Part shown: piece by piece, positions 54,242 through 63,534 of the stretch
Layout of the letters: each line of letters starts with the position of its first letter
How positions within the stretch are numbered: position 1 is the stretch's first letter
Origin: Lysinibacillus parviboronicapiens
GTDB lineage: Bacteria > Bacillota > Bacilli > Bacillales_A > Planococcaceae
NCBI RefSeq assembly: GCF_003049575.1
Contig: NZ_PYWI01000016.1
Coordinates: 1-64,000, forward strand
Length of the DNA stretch: 64,000 nt
Reading direction: 5' to 3'
Notes under the pieces: generated by a model
Told to the model about the DNA's origin: nothing
Database searches by the model: none
What the model saw: the letters and a program-made list of their open reading frames with translations, nothing else
Program-made: the position numbers and the translations under genes

Positions 54242-54889
54242 ATGTTTAAAAATAGTATTGTACAAGTGACACAAGATTTTGAACGATTCAATGACGAAGA
54301 ACTTATTGAAATGGTGCATCAAGGTAATACAGATGCGTTGGATTTTTTGATTACGAAGTACCGTTTGTTAGTAAGGGCAAAGGCGAGATCTTATTTTTTG
54401 ATTGGTGCGGATAAGGAAGATATTGTACAAGAAGGCATGATAGGCTTATATAAAGCAATCCGTGATTTTAAAGGGGATAAACTTGCTTCTTTTCGCGCTT
54501 TTGCAGAATTGTGTATTACAAGACAGATTATTACGGCGATTAAAACGGCCACAAGACAAAAGCACATTCCGCTCAATTCCTATGTATCTTTGGACAAGCC
54601 GATTTTTGATGAAGAATCGGACCGTACCCTGATGGATGTGTTAACAGGTGCTATTATGGATGATCCAGAAGAGTTAATGATTCATAGAGAAGAGTTTGGT
54701 TATTTGGAAGAAAAGATGAGTGAGATCTTAAGTGAGTTGGAGCTACAAGTGTTAGCTCTATACTTAGACGGACAATCCTACCATGAAATTTCTGCAAAAT
54801 TGAATCGCCATGTGAAGTCCATAGACAATGCACTGCAACGAGTAAAGCGAAAATTAGAGCGACATTTAGTTCTTGAGGAAATGTTATAG
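54242..54889 (+). CDS. sigH: RNA polymerase sigma-H factor
   Basis: A 215-residue sigma-70-family factor controlling the transition to stationary phase and early sporulation/competence. Region 2 reads ARSYFLIGADKEDIVQEGMI and TRQIITAIKTATRQKHIPLN, the latter identical in type to B. subtilis SigH; region 4 shows YLDGQSYHEISAKLNRHVKS. TGAGGTGA lies 6 nt before the ATG. Its presence supports an endospore-forming host. Confidence 0.96.
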   Translation: MFKNSIVQVTQDFERFNDEELIEMVHQGNTDALDFLITKYRLLVRAKARSYFLIGADKEDIVQEGMIGLYKAIRDFKGDKLASFRAFAELCITRQIITAIKTATRQKHIPLNSYVSLDKPIFDEESDRTLMDVLTGAIMDDPEELMIHREEFGYLEEKMSEILSELELQVLALYLDGQSYHEISAKLNRHVKSIDNALQRVKRKLERHLVLEEML

Positions 54890-54940
54890 AGGGTGCGCAC
54901 CCTTGTTGACATTGACAAATATAGGTGTTAGTCTTTAAAA
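54890..54940 (+). promoter_or_regulatory. Palindrome and promoter before rpmG
   Basis: AGGGTGCGCACCCT (54890-54903) is a perfect 14-bp palindrome right after the sigH stop. It is followed by two overlapping-phase TTGACA hexamers (54906-54911 and 54912-54917); the second is 17 bp from TTAAAA (54935-54940). No T-run follows the palindrome, so it is an operator or weak terminator. Confidence 0.5.
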
Positions 54941-54965
54941 GACAAAGTGCCGAAAAGGTGATTAA

Positions 54966-55112
54966 ATGGCAAAGAAAGTCGTGCTAAATTGTGATAAATG
55001 CGGCTCGAGAAATTACACACTTCCTGCGAAGGAAGGTTCAACTGTACGTCTCGAATTAAAGAAATTTTGCTCGCATTGCAATGAACATACAGTGCATAAA
55101 CAAACGCTATAA
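54966..55112 (+). CDS. rpmG: 50S ribosomal protein L33 (zinc-binding form)
   Basis: A 48-residue ribosomal protein: MAKKVVLNCDKCGSRNYTLP, then a C-terminal FCSHCNEHTVHKQT. Cys9, Cys12, Cys35 and Cys38 form the zinc ribbon of the C+ type L33, which in Bacillus is replaced by a zinc-free paralogue under zinc starvation. AAAAGGTGATTAA lies upstream of the ATG. It precedes secE by 47 bp, the usual order. Confidence 0.94.
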   Translation: MAKKVVLNCDKCGSRNYTLPAKEGSTVRLELKKFCSHCNEHTVHKQTL

Positions 55113-55159
55113 ATGATTTATAAATAGACAGATACGATTGATTCGGAGGTTAGGCTAGA

Positions 55160-55345
55160 ATGGGCAAGATTAAAGGATTTTTCAGCGACGTAATGTCGGA
55201 AATGCGAAAAACAAGCTGGCCAAAAAGTAAAGAACTGACGAAATATACAGTAGTCGTAATTTCGACTGTAGTAATTATGGCTTTATTTTTTGTGTTAGTA
55301 GACTTAGGCATTTCATCATTATTCCGCTGGTACTTAGAGTTATAA
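55160..55345 (+). CDS. secE: Preprotein translocase subunit SecE
   Basis: A 61-residue single-span membrane protein of the SecYEG channel: an amphipathic helix with MSEMRKTSWPKSKELTKYT, then the membrane helix VVVISTVVIMALFFVLVDLG. CGGAGG precedes the ATG. Length is typical for Gram-positive SecE. Confidence 0.95.
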   Translation: MGKIKGFFSDVMSEMRKTSWPKSKELTKYTVVVISTVVIMALFFVLVDLGISSLFRWYLEL

Positions 55346-55379
55346 TTTAGTAAAGAGCATGTTAATACTTTTGAAAATA

Positions 55380-55408
55380 GCCCGTCCATTACAATAACGG
55401 GTTTTTTC
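55380..55408 (+). terminator. Terminator after secE
   Basis: GCCCGT (55380-55385) pairs with ACGGGT (55397-55402) and continues into TTTTT. It separates rpmG-secE from a separately initiated nusG transcript. Confidence 0.85.
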
Positions 55409-55423
55409 GTTTGTTTTATGAAG

Positions 55424-55555
55424 TGAACAGCAGTAAAATGTTCTCATTATGATAAGTGTGCTACCGGGCAAGAAATGGGGTAGCGTTAGATGACTACGCT
55501 AATAGTGTATCTATCATCGAGCTTTCGCTTGCTATTAGCGAAAGCTATATTTTTC
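55424..55555 (+). promoter_or_regulatory. nusG promoter and attenuator-like leader
   Basis: TGAACA (55424-55429), 18 bp, TATGAT (55448-55453) is the candidate promoter. The leader can form: A, GCTACC/GGTAGC (55460-55465, 55479-55484); B, TAGCGT/ACGCTA (55481-55486, 55496-55501); C, AGCTTTCGCT/AGCGAAAGCT (55520-55529, 55537-55546) followed by ATATTTTT; D, CGCTAATAG/CTATTAGCG (55497-55505, 55532-55540). D is incompatible with both B and C, the geometry of antiterminator, anti-antiterminator and terminator. Confidence 0.6.
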
Positions 55556-55654
55556 TAATGAGGGCATTGTGAAAAGAGTAATAATGCAATTAGCATAAAC
55601 GATCATTTTCACTTTTATTTGTAAGGGAGGGACGGACGAGTAGTCCTAGTAGTT

Positions 55655-56188
55655 ATGGAGAAAAATTGGTATGTTGTTCATACGTATTCAGGGTATGAGA
55701 ACCGTGTAAAAGCAAACCTAGAGAAACGTGTTGAAACGATGGGAATGCAAGATAAAATCTTCCGTGTAATCGTTCCTGAACACGAAGAAACAGAAATGAA
55801 GGATGGCAAAAAGCGTACAATGATGCGCAAGGTTTTCCCAGGTTACGTCCTAGTAGAATTAATTATGACAGATGATTCTTGGTACGTTGTGCGTAATACG
55901 CCAGGCGTAACAGGCTTTATTGGTTCATCAGGTGGCGGTGCAAAACCAACACCTTTATTACCTGAGGAAGCGGATCGACTACTAGAACAAATGGGTATGA
56001 CTGATAAAGTAGTAGAAGTGGATATTTCTATAGGTGAATCCGTTGAAGTATTAGAAGGACCTTTTGCGCATTTCCAAGGACGTGTTGAAGAAATCGACAC
56101 AGAAAAAGGAAAAGTAAAAGTAACGGTTGATATGTTTGGCCGCGAAACAATAATGGAACTAGATTTTGAGCAAATTCAAAAATTATAA
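55655..56188 (+). CDS. nusG: Transcription termination/antitermination factor NusG
   Basis: A 177-residue two-domain factor that binds RNA polymerase: an NGN domain (EKNWYVVHTYSGYENRVKAN, FPGYVLVELIMTDDSWYVVR) and a KOW domain (GPFAHFQGRVEEIDTEKGKV). The start agrees with B. subtilis NusG. The only Shine-Dalgarno sequence, AAGGGAGGGA (55623-55632), is about 22 nt upstream, with a 4-bp stem GGAC/GTCC (55634-55646) between. Confidence 0.95.
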   Translation: MEKNWYVVHTYSGYENRVKANLEKRVETMGMQDKIFRVIVPEHEETEMKDGKKRTMMRKVFPGYVLVELIMTDDSWYVVRNTPGVTGFIGSSGGGAKPTPLLPEEADRLLEQMGMTDKVVEVDISIGESVEVLEGPFAHFQGRVEEIDTEKGKVKVTVDMFGRETIMELDFEQIQKL

Positions 56189-56219
56189 CTACTAAGAAGT
56201 TAGTAATGGAAATACTGAA

Positions 56220-56247
56220 GCTGTGGCGTATGTCGCAGATTTTGTTA
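56220..56247 (+). terminator. Weak terminator after nusG
   Basis: CTGTGGC and GTCGCAG-type arms, seven pairs with G-U pairs, followed by ATTTTGTT. Weak by inspection. Confidence 0.45.
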
Positions 56248-56255
56248 ATTACTAC

Positions 56256-56422
56256 TTGCTTAAAAAAATTAAAAGTGGTATTATTTCATAGGTCAGACTG
56301 TCATACTTTGGTTTGACGTCTGCAATGATAATTTTAATGTTATCGGCAATTAGCTGACAGACAGATATTGAGTGGGAGGGGCAACCCAATTACCACATCA
56401 CGGACTTAAGGAGGTGTGTCTC
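56256..56422 (+). promoter_or_regulatory. rplKA promoter and structured leader
   Basis: TTGCTT (56256-56261), 17 bp, TATTAT (56279-56284). The following leader of about 130 nt can pair CAGAC with GTCTG and GATAA with TTATC, and ends with an AAGGAGGTG site. Ribosomal protein autoregulation through this leader (L1 or L11) is plausible but no specific site was identified. Confidence 0.55.
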
Positions 56423-56848
56423 GTGGCTAAAAAAGTTATTAAAGTTGTTAAACTTCAAATCCCTGCTGGTAAAGCAAACCCAGCTCCGCCGGTTGGTCCT
56501 GCATTAGGTCAAGCGGGTGTGAACATCATGGGATTCTGTAAAGAATTCAATGCGCGTACTGCCGATCAAGCTGGTCTTATTATTCCAGTAGAAATTTCAG
56601 TATTCGAAGACCGTTCATTTACTTTCATTACAAAAACTCCACCTGCAGCAGTTTTACTTAAAGTAGCAGCTGGTATCCAATCTGGATCAGGTGAACCAAA
56701 CCGTAAAAAAGTAGCGACGGTTAAACGTGATAAAGTTCGCGAAATCGCTGAAACTAAAATGCCAGACCTTAACGCTGCTTCAGTAGAAGCTGCAATGTTA
56801 ATGGTTGAAGGTACTGCACGAAGCATGGGTATTGTTATCGAAGACTAA
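56423..56848 (+). CDS. rplK: 50S ribosomal protein L11
   Basis: A 141-residue protein of the GTPase-associated centre: [20 protein letters not shown] near the N-terminus and a C-terminal rRNA-binding domain with [20 protein letters not shown]. It starts with GTG 56423, with AAGGAGGTG 6 nt upstream; longer upstream frames run into the leader. Confidence 0.97.
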
Positions 56849-56880
56849 TCCCAGTTACTTGATGATGTATTTGTTTTTGG

Positions 56881-56919
56881 AAGGTTGCGGAGTTTCTTTG
56901 TGAACGCGCAACCTTTATT
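56881..56919 (+). other. Hairpin between rplK and rplA
   Basis: AAGGTTGCG (56881-56889) pairs perfectly with CGCAACCTT (56907-56915). The short T-stretch after it suggests a partial terminator or an RNA-processing/regulatory stem. Confidence 0.6.
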
Positions 56920-56967
56920 CGTGGGAGGTAAAATCCGCTATAACCACAATCAAGGAGGAATTATATA

Positions 56968-57666
56968 ATGGCTAAAAAAGGTAAAAAACTGCAAGATGCA
57001 GCAAAATTAATCGACCGTAACGCAGTATACGGCGCACAAGAAGCAATTGAACTTGCTCAAAAAACTAGCACAGTAAACTTCGACGCTACTGTAGAAGTTG
57101 CTTTCCGTTTAGGAATCGATACTCGTAAAAATGACCAACAAATCCGTGGTGCAGTAGTGCTTCCAAACGGTACTGGTAAAACTCAACGTGTATTAGTATT
57201 TGCTAAAGGTGAAAAACTTAAAGAAGCAGAAGCAGCTGGTGCTGACTATGTAGGCGATGCAGAGTACATCCAAAAAATCCAACAAGGTTGGTTTGACTTC
57301 GATGTAATCGTAGCAACTCCTGACATGATGGGTGAAGTTGGTAAACTTGGCCGTGTATTAGGACCTAAAGGCTTAATGCCAAACCCTAAAACTGGTACAG
57401 TTACTTTCGATGTAACGAAAGCTATTGCTGAGATCAAAGCTGGTAAAGTTGAATACCGTGCTGACAAAGCGGGTATCATCCACGCACCAATCGGGAAAGC
57501 TTCTTTCTCTACAGAAAAACTTGTAGAAAACTTCTTAACTGTATTTGACGTTGTTCAAAAAGCGAAACCTGCTGCAGCTAAAGGTACTTACATGAAATCT
57601 GTAAATGTTACAACTACAATGGGTCCAGCTGTTAAAATCGACGCTGCTAGCGTAGTAGTAAAATAA
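56968..57666 (+). CDS. rplA: 50S ribosomal protein L1
   Basis: A 232-residue protein of the L1 stalk: [40 protein letters not shown] and a C-terminal [19 protein letters not shown] are diagnostic. AAGGAGG lies before the ATG. Codon use is strongly biased, as in highly expressed genes. Confidence 0.97.
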   Translation: MAKKGKKLQDAAKLIDRNAVYGAQEAIELAQKTSTVNFDATVEVAFRLGIDTRKNDQQIRGAVVLPNGTGKTQRVLVFAKGEKLKEAEAAGADYVGDAEYIQKIQQGWFDFDVIVATPDMMGEVGKLGRVLGPKGLMPNPKTGTVTFDVTKAIAEIKAGKVEYRADKAGIIHAPIGKASFSTEKLVENFLTVFDVVQKAKPAAAKGTYMKSVNVTTTMGPAVKIDAASVVVK

Positions 57667-57733
57667 TATCTTTTATATTTATTCAGCCGTGCTTCTAACT
57701 AGTGCGTTTGAATAATATTTGATATAAAAACGG

Positions 57734-57915
57734 TTGACAGCAATCCGTATCTTTGGTAAGATGGGTGCTGTTGTGAATCATCCATTTGTACCGTAGACAG
57801 TAGGAGTGACTTGTCACTTAATGATCCTACCGAGGACATCGGAATTCGGATTCTTATTTTAAAGATGATGACTTTCAGCCTCTGTGTCTATATGACCCAG
57901 AGGCTTTTCTTTTGT
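57734..57915 (+). promoter_or_regulatory. rplJL promoter and L10-type leader with terminator
   Basis: TTGACA (57734-57739), 17 bp, TAAGAT (57757-57762). The leader contains a GTAGGAGTGAC...GATCCTACC helix (about 57799-57831), resembling the L10(L12)4-binding leader of Firmicutes. It ends with the terminator AGCCTCTG (57877-57884)/CAGAGGCT (57898-57905) plus TTTTCTTTT. Excess L10-L12 complex would favour termination. Confidence 0.8.
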
Positions 57916-57951
57916 CGGTATAAATGACCCATTCTAATAGGAGGTGTCATC

Positions 57952-58452
57952 ATGAGCAAAGCAATCGAAAACAAACAATCACAAGTGCAAGAAATCACTG
58001 AAAAATTCCAAGGCGCTGCTTCTGTAGTAGTAGTGGATTACCGTGGTCTTAATGTTGCGCAAGTAACTGAGCTTCGTAAACAACTTCGTGAAGCTGGCGT
58101 TGAGTTCAAAGTTTACAAAAACACTTTAACTCGTCGTGCTGCTGAAGCTGCTGGCGTTGAAGGAATCAACGAAGTATTAACTGGTCCTAACGCAATCGCG
58201 TTCTCAACTGAAGATGTTGTAGCTCCTGCTAAAATCATCAACGATTTCGCTAAGAAAAATGAAGCTTTAGAAATTAAAGCGGGTATCATTGAAGGTACAA
58301 TCTCTTCTGTTGAAGATGTTAAAGCACTTGCAGAACTTCCATCACGCGAAGGTCTTCTATCAATGCTTTTATCTGTACTTCAAGCTCCAGTGCGCAACTT
58401 CGCACTTGCAACAAAAGCTGTTGCAGAACAAAAAGAAGAACAAGGCGCGTAA
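57952..58452 (+). CDS. rplJ: 50S ribosomal protein L10
   Basis: A 166-residue stalk base protein: [40 protein letters not shown] and a C-terminal helix that binds L12 dimers. TAGGAGGTG lies upstream. Preceded by its autoregulatory leader. Confidence 0.97.
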   Translation: MSKAIENKQSQVQEITEKFQGAASVVVVDYRGLNVAQVTELRKQLREAGVEFKVYKNTLTRRAAEAAGVEGINEVLTGPNAIAFSTEDVVAPAKIINDFAKKNEALEIKAGIIEGTISSVEDVKALAELPSREGLLSMLLSVLQAPVRNFALATKAVAEQKEEQGA

Positions 58453-58525
58453 TTCTTTACGTTGCTTAACTTCAGCGGCCTGACCGCAAAAAAATAAAAC
58501 ATTATCCAATTAGGAGGAAATTATA

Positions 58526-58885
58526 ATGAACAAAGAGCAAATCTTAGAAGCTATCAAAGCTATGACAGTTCTTGAATTAAACGATTTAGTAAAAGCTATC
58601 GAAGAAGAATTCGGTGTAACAGCTGCTGCTCCAGTAGCAGTAGTTGCTGGCGGTGCTGCTGCAGCTGAAGAAAAAACTGAATTTGACGTAGTATTAGCAT
58701 CTGCTGGTGCAGAAAAAATCAAAGTAATCAAAGTGGTTCGTGAAATCACTGGTTTAGGTCTTAAAGAAGCTAAAGAAGTTGTAGATAACGCTCCTAAAGC
58801 TCTTAAAGAAGGCGTTTCTAAAGATGAAGCTGAACAAATCAAAGCTAAACTTGAAGAAGTTGGCGCATCTGTAGAAGTTAAGTAA
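58526..58885 (+). CDS. rplL: 50S ribosomal protein L7/L12
   Basis: A 119-residue stalk protein: an N-terminal dimerisation helix pair ([20 protein letters not shown]), an Ala/Gly hinge ([16 protein letters not shown]) and a compact C-terminal domain ([20 protein letters not shown]). TAGGAGG lies upstream. It ends at a terminator. Confidence 0.98.
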   Translation: MNKEQILEAIKAMTVLELNDLVKAIEEEFGVTAAAPVAVVAGGAAAAEEKTEFDVVLASAGAEKIKVIKVVREITGLGLKEAKEVVDNAPKALKEGVSKDEAEQIKAKLEEVGASVEVK

Positions 58886-58907
58886 TCTCGTATTACTTTT
58901 ATACAAA

Positions 58908-58942
58908 AAGAAAGCTCGTCATTTGTGGCGAGCTTTTTCTTC
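58908..58942 (+). terminator. Terminator after rplL
   Basis: AAAGAAAGCTCG(TC) and GGCGAGCTTTTTCTT form a stem with an eight-base loop and T-run. Confidence 0.85.
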
Positions 58943-58961
58943 ATTCTGAGGAGGCATGAAA

Positions 58962-59564
58962 ATGTCAGATCACTATTATACAAATAAACCTCAAACTGAG
59001 AGTAAACCTCGTCACTGGACATTTAAGTTACTTGGGCATTCGTTTTCTTTTGAAACGGATGCAGGTGTATTTAGTAAAAGCGAAGTAGATTTTGGATCCC
59101 GTGTATTAATAGATACGTTTAAAATGCCTGAAGTTGATGGTGCGATTTTTGATGTGGGTTGTGGATATGGACCGATTGGATTGTCTATTGCCAAAGCAAA
59201 TCCCCAACGTACTGTTTTTATGATGGATATTAATGAACGTGCAGTTGCACTTTCGCAAAAAAATGCGCAAGTAAACGGAGTTCAAAATGTACGAATATTT
59301 GTAAGTGACGGACTATCGATGGTGGATAATGACGCAAAGGCTGCGGCTATTTTAACCAACCCTCCAATTCGTGCAGGAAAAGATACAATTTTCCGTTTTT
59401 ACGATGGTGCTTACGATAAGCTAGTGACATCTGGAGAGTTGTGGGTAGTGATTCAGAAAAAGCAGGGTGCACCTTCGACGGTAAGTTATTTAGAAGAGAA
59501 GTTTTTAGAAGTCGATGTTGTCGAGAAGAAAAAAGGATATTGGATTATACGTGCAAAAAAATAA
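58962..59564 (+). CDS. RsmC-like class I methyltransferase (YbxB)
   Basis: A 200-residue methyltransferase related to the C-terminal half of RsmC (16S rRNA m2G1207): VDFGSRVLIDTF, motif I FDVGCGYGPIGLSIA (about residues 64-78), and NPPIRAGKDTIFRFYDGA, the NPPx motif of amino-group methyltransferases. ATG 58962 has GAGGAGG 7 nt upstream; ATG 58956 is too close to it. The place between rplL and rpoB is that of B. subtilis ybxB. Confidence 0.92.
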   Translation: MSDHYYTNKPQTESKPRHWTFKLLGHSFSFETDAGVFSKSEVDFGSRVLIDTFKMPEVDGAIFDVGCGYGPIGLSIAKANPQRTVFMMDINERAVALSQKNAQVNGVQNVRIFVSDGLSMVDNDAKAAAILTNPPIRAGKDTIFRFYDGAYDKLVTSGELWVVIQKKQGAPSTVSYLEEKFLEVDVVEKKKGYWIIRAKK

Positions 59565-59583
59565 ATGAAATATGTATAAAATA

Positions 59584-59777
59584 TTGACTTGACAAATCGG
59601 CTATGATAATATGATACAATGCAAAAATATTATTTTGAGGTCGTGTGCCCTTTTGTATATGATTAGTTTTATATGGGTATACTTGCCAAGATAAGTTTAG
59701 TTAACCGAAAATGAGATCTTTTTGAAGACTCGTTTTCTTTTTGTCTTTCGAAATCATACACTATTTGTATGATTTTG
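59584..59777 (+). promoter_or_regulatory. rpoBC promoter region and attenuator-like hairpins
   Basis: TTGACT (59584-59589) and an overlapping TTGACA (59589-59594) precede AT-rich -10 candidates (TAATAT at 59607-59612, TACAAT at 59615-59620). Further down GAAAATGAG (59707-59715) pairs with CTCGTTTTC (59729-59737), followed by TTTTTG, a terminator-type hairpin. AAATCATAC (59750-59758) with GTATGATTT (59767-59775) forms a second stem. Confidence 0.65.
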
Positions 59778-59814
59778 CAAAGACCTAATATCGCTTTATT
59801 GAGGGGTGAATGAG

Positions 59815-62800
59815 TTGACAGGTCAACTAGTTCAGTACGGACAACACCGCCAGCGTAGAAGCTTTGCGCGTATTAAAGAGGTGCTTGAGCTTCCAAATCT
59901 GATTGAGATTCAAACGGCGTCTTACGAGTGGTTCCTTGAAGAAGGTTTACGTGAAATGTTCCGTGACATTTCGCCGATCGAGGACTTTACAGGTAATCTT
60001 TCATTAGAATTCATCGATTATACATTGGGTGATCCTAAGTATGATGTGGATGAGTGTAAAGAGCGAGATGTTACTTACGCAGCTCCATTACGTGTGAAAG
60101 TACGTCTTTACAACAAAGAAACAGACGAAGTGAAAGAACAAGATGTATTCATGGGTGACTTCCCATTAATGACTGAAACAGGTACGTTCATCATCAATGG
60201 TGCAGAACGTGTTATCGTTTCACAATTAGTTCGATCACCAAGTGTGTATTTTCATGATAAAACTGATAAGAACGGTAAAAAAGGCTTCGGAGCAACGGTT
60301 ATTCCGAACCGAGGCGCTTGGTTAGAATATGAAACTGACGCAAAAGACGTAGTATATGTGCGCATTGATCGTACGCGTAAGCTACCAGTAACAGTGTTGC
60401 TTCGTGCTTTAGGTTTCGGTTCAGATCAAGAAATTATCGATATTATCGGTGACAACGAGTATTTACGTAATACGCTTGAAAAAGATAACTCTGAAAGTAC
60501 AGAAAAAGCACTTTTAGAAATTTATGAGCGTTTACGTCCTGGTGAGCCACCAACAGTCGAAAGTGCTAAGAGCTTATTATACTCTCGTTTCTTCGATGCA
60601 AAACGCTATGATTTAGCGAATGTTGGTCGTTACAAAATGAATAAAAAGCTTCACATTAAAAATCGTTTATTCAACCAAACGATTGCAGAGACGCTTGTAG
60701 ATCCAGAAACAGGCGAAATTTTAGTAGAAAAAGGTACAGTGCTTGATCGTCGTACATTAGATAAAATCTTACCGTACCTAGAAGATTCTTCAAAAGGTAT
60801 TGGCTACCGTTCTTTATCACAAGTCGGTGGTGTACTTGAGGATGATGTAACAATCCAATCTATTAAAATTTATGCACCAAAAGATGAAGCACAAAAAGAA
60901 ATCAATATAATTGGTAATGCGTATATTGATGAAGAAGTGAAAAATATTACACCTGCTGACGTGCTATCTTCAGTAAGTTACTTCTTCAACTTACTTTACC
61001 AAGTAGGGGCTACTGATGATATCGACCATTTAGGTAATCGTCGTCTACGCTCTGTTGGTGAGCTATTACAAAACCAATTCCGTATCGGTTTATCTCGTAT
61101 GGAACGTGTAGTACGTGAGCGTATGTCTATTAACGACACAGCTGCTATCGTACCACAACAATTAATCAACATCCGTCCTGTTATTGCATCGATTAAAGAG
61201 TTCTTTGGTAGCTCTCAATTATCTCAATTCATGGACCAAACAAACCCATTAGCAGAGCTAACACATAAACGTCGTCTATCTGCATTAGGACCGGGTGGTT
61301 TAACGCGTGAGCGCGCTGGTTTCGAAGTACGTGACGTTCACTACTCTCACTATGGTCGTATGTGTCCAATCGAGACACCAGAGGGTCCAAACATTGGGTT
61401 AATCAACTCATTATCTTCATTTGCCAAAGTAAATAAATTTGGATTCATTGAAACACCTTACCGTCGTATTGATCATGAAACTGGTAAAGTAACGGACCAA
61501 ATCGATTATTTAACAGCGGACGAAGAAGATAACTACTACGTTGCACAAGCAAACTCGTTATTAAATCCAGATGGTACATTTACAAATGACGAAGTAGTAG
61601 GTCGTTTCCGTGGGGATAACACTGTATTCAATAAGGCACAAATGGACTACATGGACGTATCTCCTAAACAAGTAGTTTCTGCTGCGACAGCATGTATTCC
61701 GTTCTTAGAAAACGATGACTCTAACCGTGCACTTATGGGTGCCAACATGCAACGTCAAGCGGTTCCACTATTAAATCCAGAAGCGCCATTCGTTGGTACT
61801 GGTATGGAACACGTAGATGCGCGTGACTCAGGTGCGGCAGTTGTAGCGAAGTATGATGGTATTGTAGAGCATGTTGAAGCCCGTTCAATCCACGTACGTC
61901 GCATTGAAACAGTTGACGGTAAAGAAGTTAAAGGCGATTTAACAAAATATAAATTACAAAAATTCATTCGTTCAAACCAAGGTACTTCATATAACCAACG
62001 TCCACTTGTAAAAGTTGGCGAACGTGTGAAACCTCGTGATATTTTAGCAGACGGTCCATCGATGGAAAAAGGTGAATTAGCTCTTGGTCGTAACGTTCTT
62101 GTTGCATTCATGACATGGAACGGCTTCAACTATGAGGATGCTGTTATCATGAGCGAACGCCTTGTAAAAGACGATGTTTATACTTCAGTTCATATTGAAG
62201 AATACGAATCAGAGTCTCGCGATACAAAATTAGGACCTGAAGAAATCACACGTGATATTCCAAACGTTGGGGAAGATGCACTTCGTAATTTAGACGAACG
62301 TGGAATCATCCGTATTGGTGCGGAAGTTCGTGACGGTGATATTCTTGTTGGTAAAGTAACGCCTAAAGGGGTTACAGAACTAACTGCTGAAGAGCGTTTA
62401 TTACATGCAATCTTTGGTGAAAAAGCACGTGAAGTTCGTGATACTTCATTACGCGTACCACATGGTGCGGGCGGTATTATTCTTGACGTGAAAGTATTTA
62501 ACCGTGAAGATGGCGATGAGTTACCACCAGGTGTTAACCAATTAGTTCGTGCATACATTGTTCAAAAACGTAAAATCCGCGTTGGGGACAAAATGGCCGG
62601 ACGTCATGGTAACAAAGGGGTTATCTCTCGTATTTTACCGGAAGAGGATATGCCATTTATGCCAGACGGCACTCCTGTAGATATCATGTTAAACCCACTA
62701 GGTGTACCTTCTCGTATGAATATCGGACAAGTTTTAGAGCTACACTTAGGTATGGCTTCTCGTTACTTAGGTATCCATATGGCAACACCAGTATTTGATG

Positions 62801-63381
62801 GTGCCAACGAAGAAGATGTTTGGGAAACGATGGAAGAAGCAGGGATGAACCGTGATGGTAAAACAATCCTGTATGATGGACGTTCTGGTGAGCCATTTGA
62901 TAACCGTGTATCTGTTGGGATCATGTACATGATCAAACTTGCGCACATGGTTGATGATAAACTTCATGCACGTTCAACTGGTCCTTACTCACTTGTTACA
63001 CAACAACCACTTGGTGGTAAAGCACAGTTCGGTGGACAACGCTTTGGTGAGATGGAGGTATGGGCACTTGAAGCATATGGTGCTGCGTACACACTTCAAG
63101 AAATTTTAACAGTTAAATCCGATGACGTGGTTGGTCGTGTAAAAACTTACGAAGCCATTGTTAAAGGTGAAAGTGTACCAGAGCCGGGTGTTCCTGAATC
63201 GTTCAAAGTATTGATCAAAGAACTTCAATCTCTTGGTATGGATGTAAAAATGTTAACAATCAATGATGAAGAAGTAGAGCTTCGCGATTTAGATGAAGAA
63301 GAAGATCTTCAACCAGCTGATGCACTTAACATTGCACCACAGCCAGAAAAAGAAGAAGAGCCAGTGGAGTCATTTGAATAA
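59815..63381 (+). CDS. rpoB: RNA polymerase beta subunit
   Basis: An 1188-residue subunit of the core enzyme. The N-terminus [20 protein letters not shown] and the rifampicin-region [20 protein letters not shown] with [20 protein letters not shown] are intact, and the wild-type residues of that pocket are present. The C-terminal [20 protein letters not shown] contacts rpoC. I start at TTG 59815, as in B. subtilis, with GAGGGGTGA 5 nt upstream; GTG 59806 lies in that site. Confidence 0.98.
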   Translation: MTGQLVQYGQHRQRRSFARIKEVLELPNLIEIQTASYEWFLEEGLREMFRDISPIEDFTGNLSLEFIDYTLGDPKYDVDECKERDVTYAAPLRVKVRLYNKETDEVKEQDVFMGDFPLMTETGTFIINGAERVIVSQLVRSPSVYFHDKTDKNGKKGFGATVIPNRGAWLEYETDAKDVVYVRIDRTRKLPVTVLLRALGFGSDQEIIDIIGDNEYLRNTLEKDNSESTEKALLEIYERLRPGEPPTVESAKSLLYSRFFDAKRYDLANVGRYKMNKKLHIKNRLFNQTIAETLVDPETGEILVEKGTVLDRRTLDKILPYLEDSSKGIGYRSLSQVGGVLEDDVTIQSIKIYAPKDEAQKEINIIGNAYIDEEVKNITPADVLSSVSYFFNLLYQVGATDDIDHLGNRRLRSVGELLQNQFRIGLSRMERVVRERMSINDTAAIVPQQLINIRPVIASIKEFFGSSQLSQFMDQTNPLAELTHKRRLSALGPGGLTRERAGFEVRDVHYSHYGRMCPIETPEGPNIGLINSLSSFAKVNKFGFIETPYRRIDHETGKVTDQIDYLTADEEDNYYVAQANSLLNPDGTFTNDEVVGRFRGDNTVFNKAQMDYMDVSPKQVVSAATACIPFLENDDSNRALMGANMQRQAVPLLNPEAPFVGTGMEHVDARDSGAAVVAKYDGIVEHVEARSIHVRRIETVDGKEVKGDLTKYKLQKFIRSNQGTSYNQRPLVKVGERVKPRDILADGPSMEKGELALGRNVLVAFMTWNGFNYEDAVIMSERLVKDDVYTSVHIEEYESESRDTKLGPEEITRDIPNVGEDALRNLDERGIIRIGAEVRDGDILVGKVTPKGVTELTAEERLLHAIFGEKAREVRDTSLRVPHGAGGIILDVKVFNREDGDELPPGVNQLVRAYIVQKRKIRVGDKMAGRHGNKGVISRILPEEDMPFMPDGTPVDIMLNPLGVPSRMNIGQVLELHLGMASRYLGIHMATPVFDGANEEDVWETMEEAGMNRDGKTILYDGRSGEPFDNRVSVGIMYMIKLAHMVDDKLHARSTGPYSLVTQQPLGGKAQFGGQRFGEMEVWALEAYGAAYTLQEILTVKSDDVVGRVKTYEAIVKGESVPEPGVPESFKVLIKELQSLGMDVKMLTINDEEVELRDLDEEEDLQPADALNIAPQPEKEEEPVESFE

Positions 63382-63393
63382 TTAACACTATTC

Positions 63394-63432
63394 AGAGCCG
63401 GGCAGGATTTGATGCCCTGTCCGGCTTTTCTT
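63394..63432 (+). terminator. Intercistronic hairpin between rpoB and rpoC
   Basis: AGCCGGGCAGG and CCCTGTCCGGCT form a strong GC-rich stem with TTTTCTTT after it, a terminator or an mRNA processing stem; rpoC must be read through it or from its own promoter. Confidence 0.85.
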
Positions 63433-63481
63433 TACTTGTAAAACAATCTATTTTTAATCTTTTGTCAAAGAAGTACATTTT

Positions 63482-63510
63482 TTGCAAACGATTGTCGAGC
63501 TGCGTAAAAG
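63482..63510 (+). promoter_or_regulatory. Candidate promoter before rpoC
   Basis: TTGCAA (63482-63487), 17 bp and TAAAAG (63505-63510), located after the intercistronic hairpin. Moderate match only. Confidence 0.45.
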
Positions 63511-63534
63511 AGTCTTTATAAAGACCTATACTAA

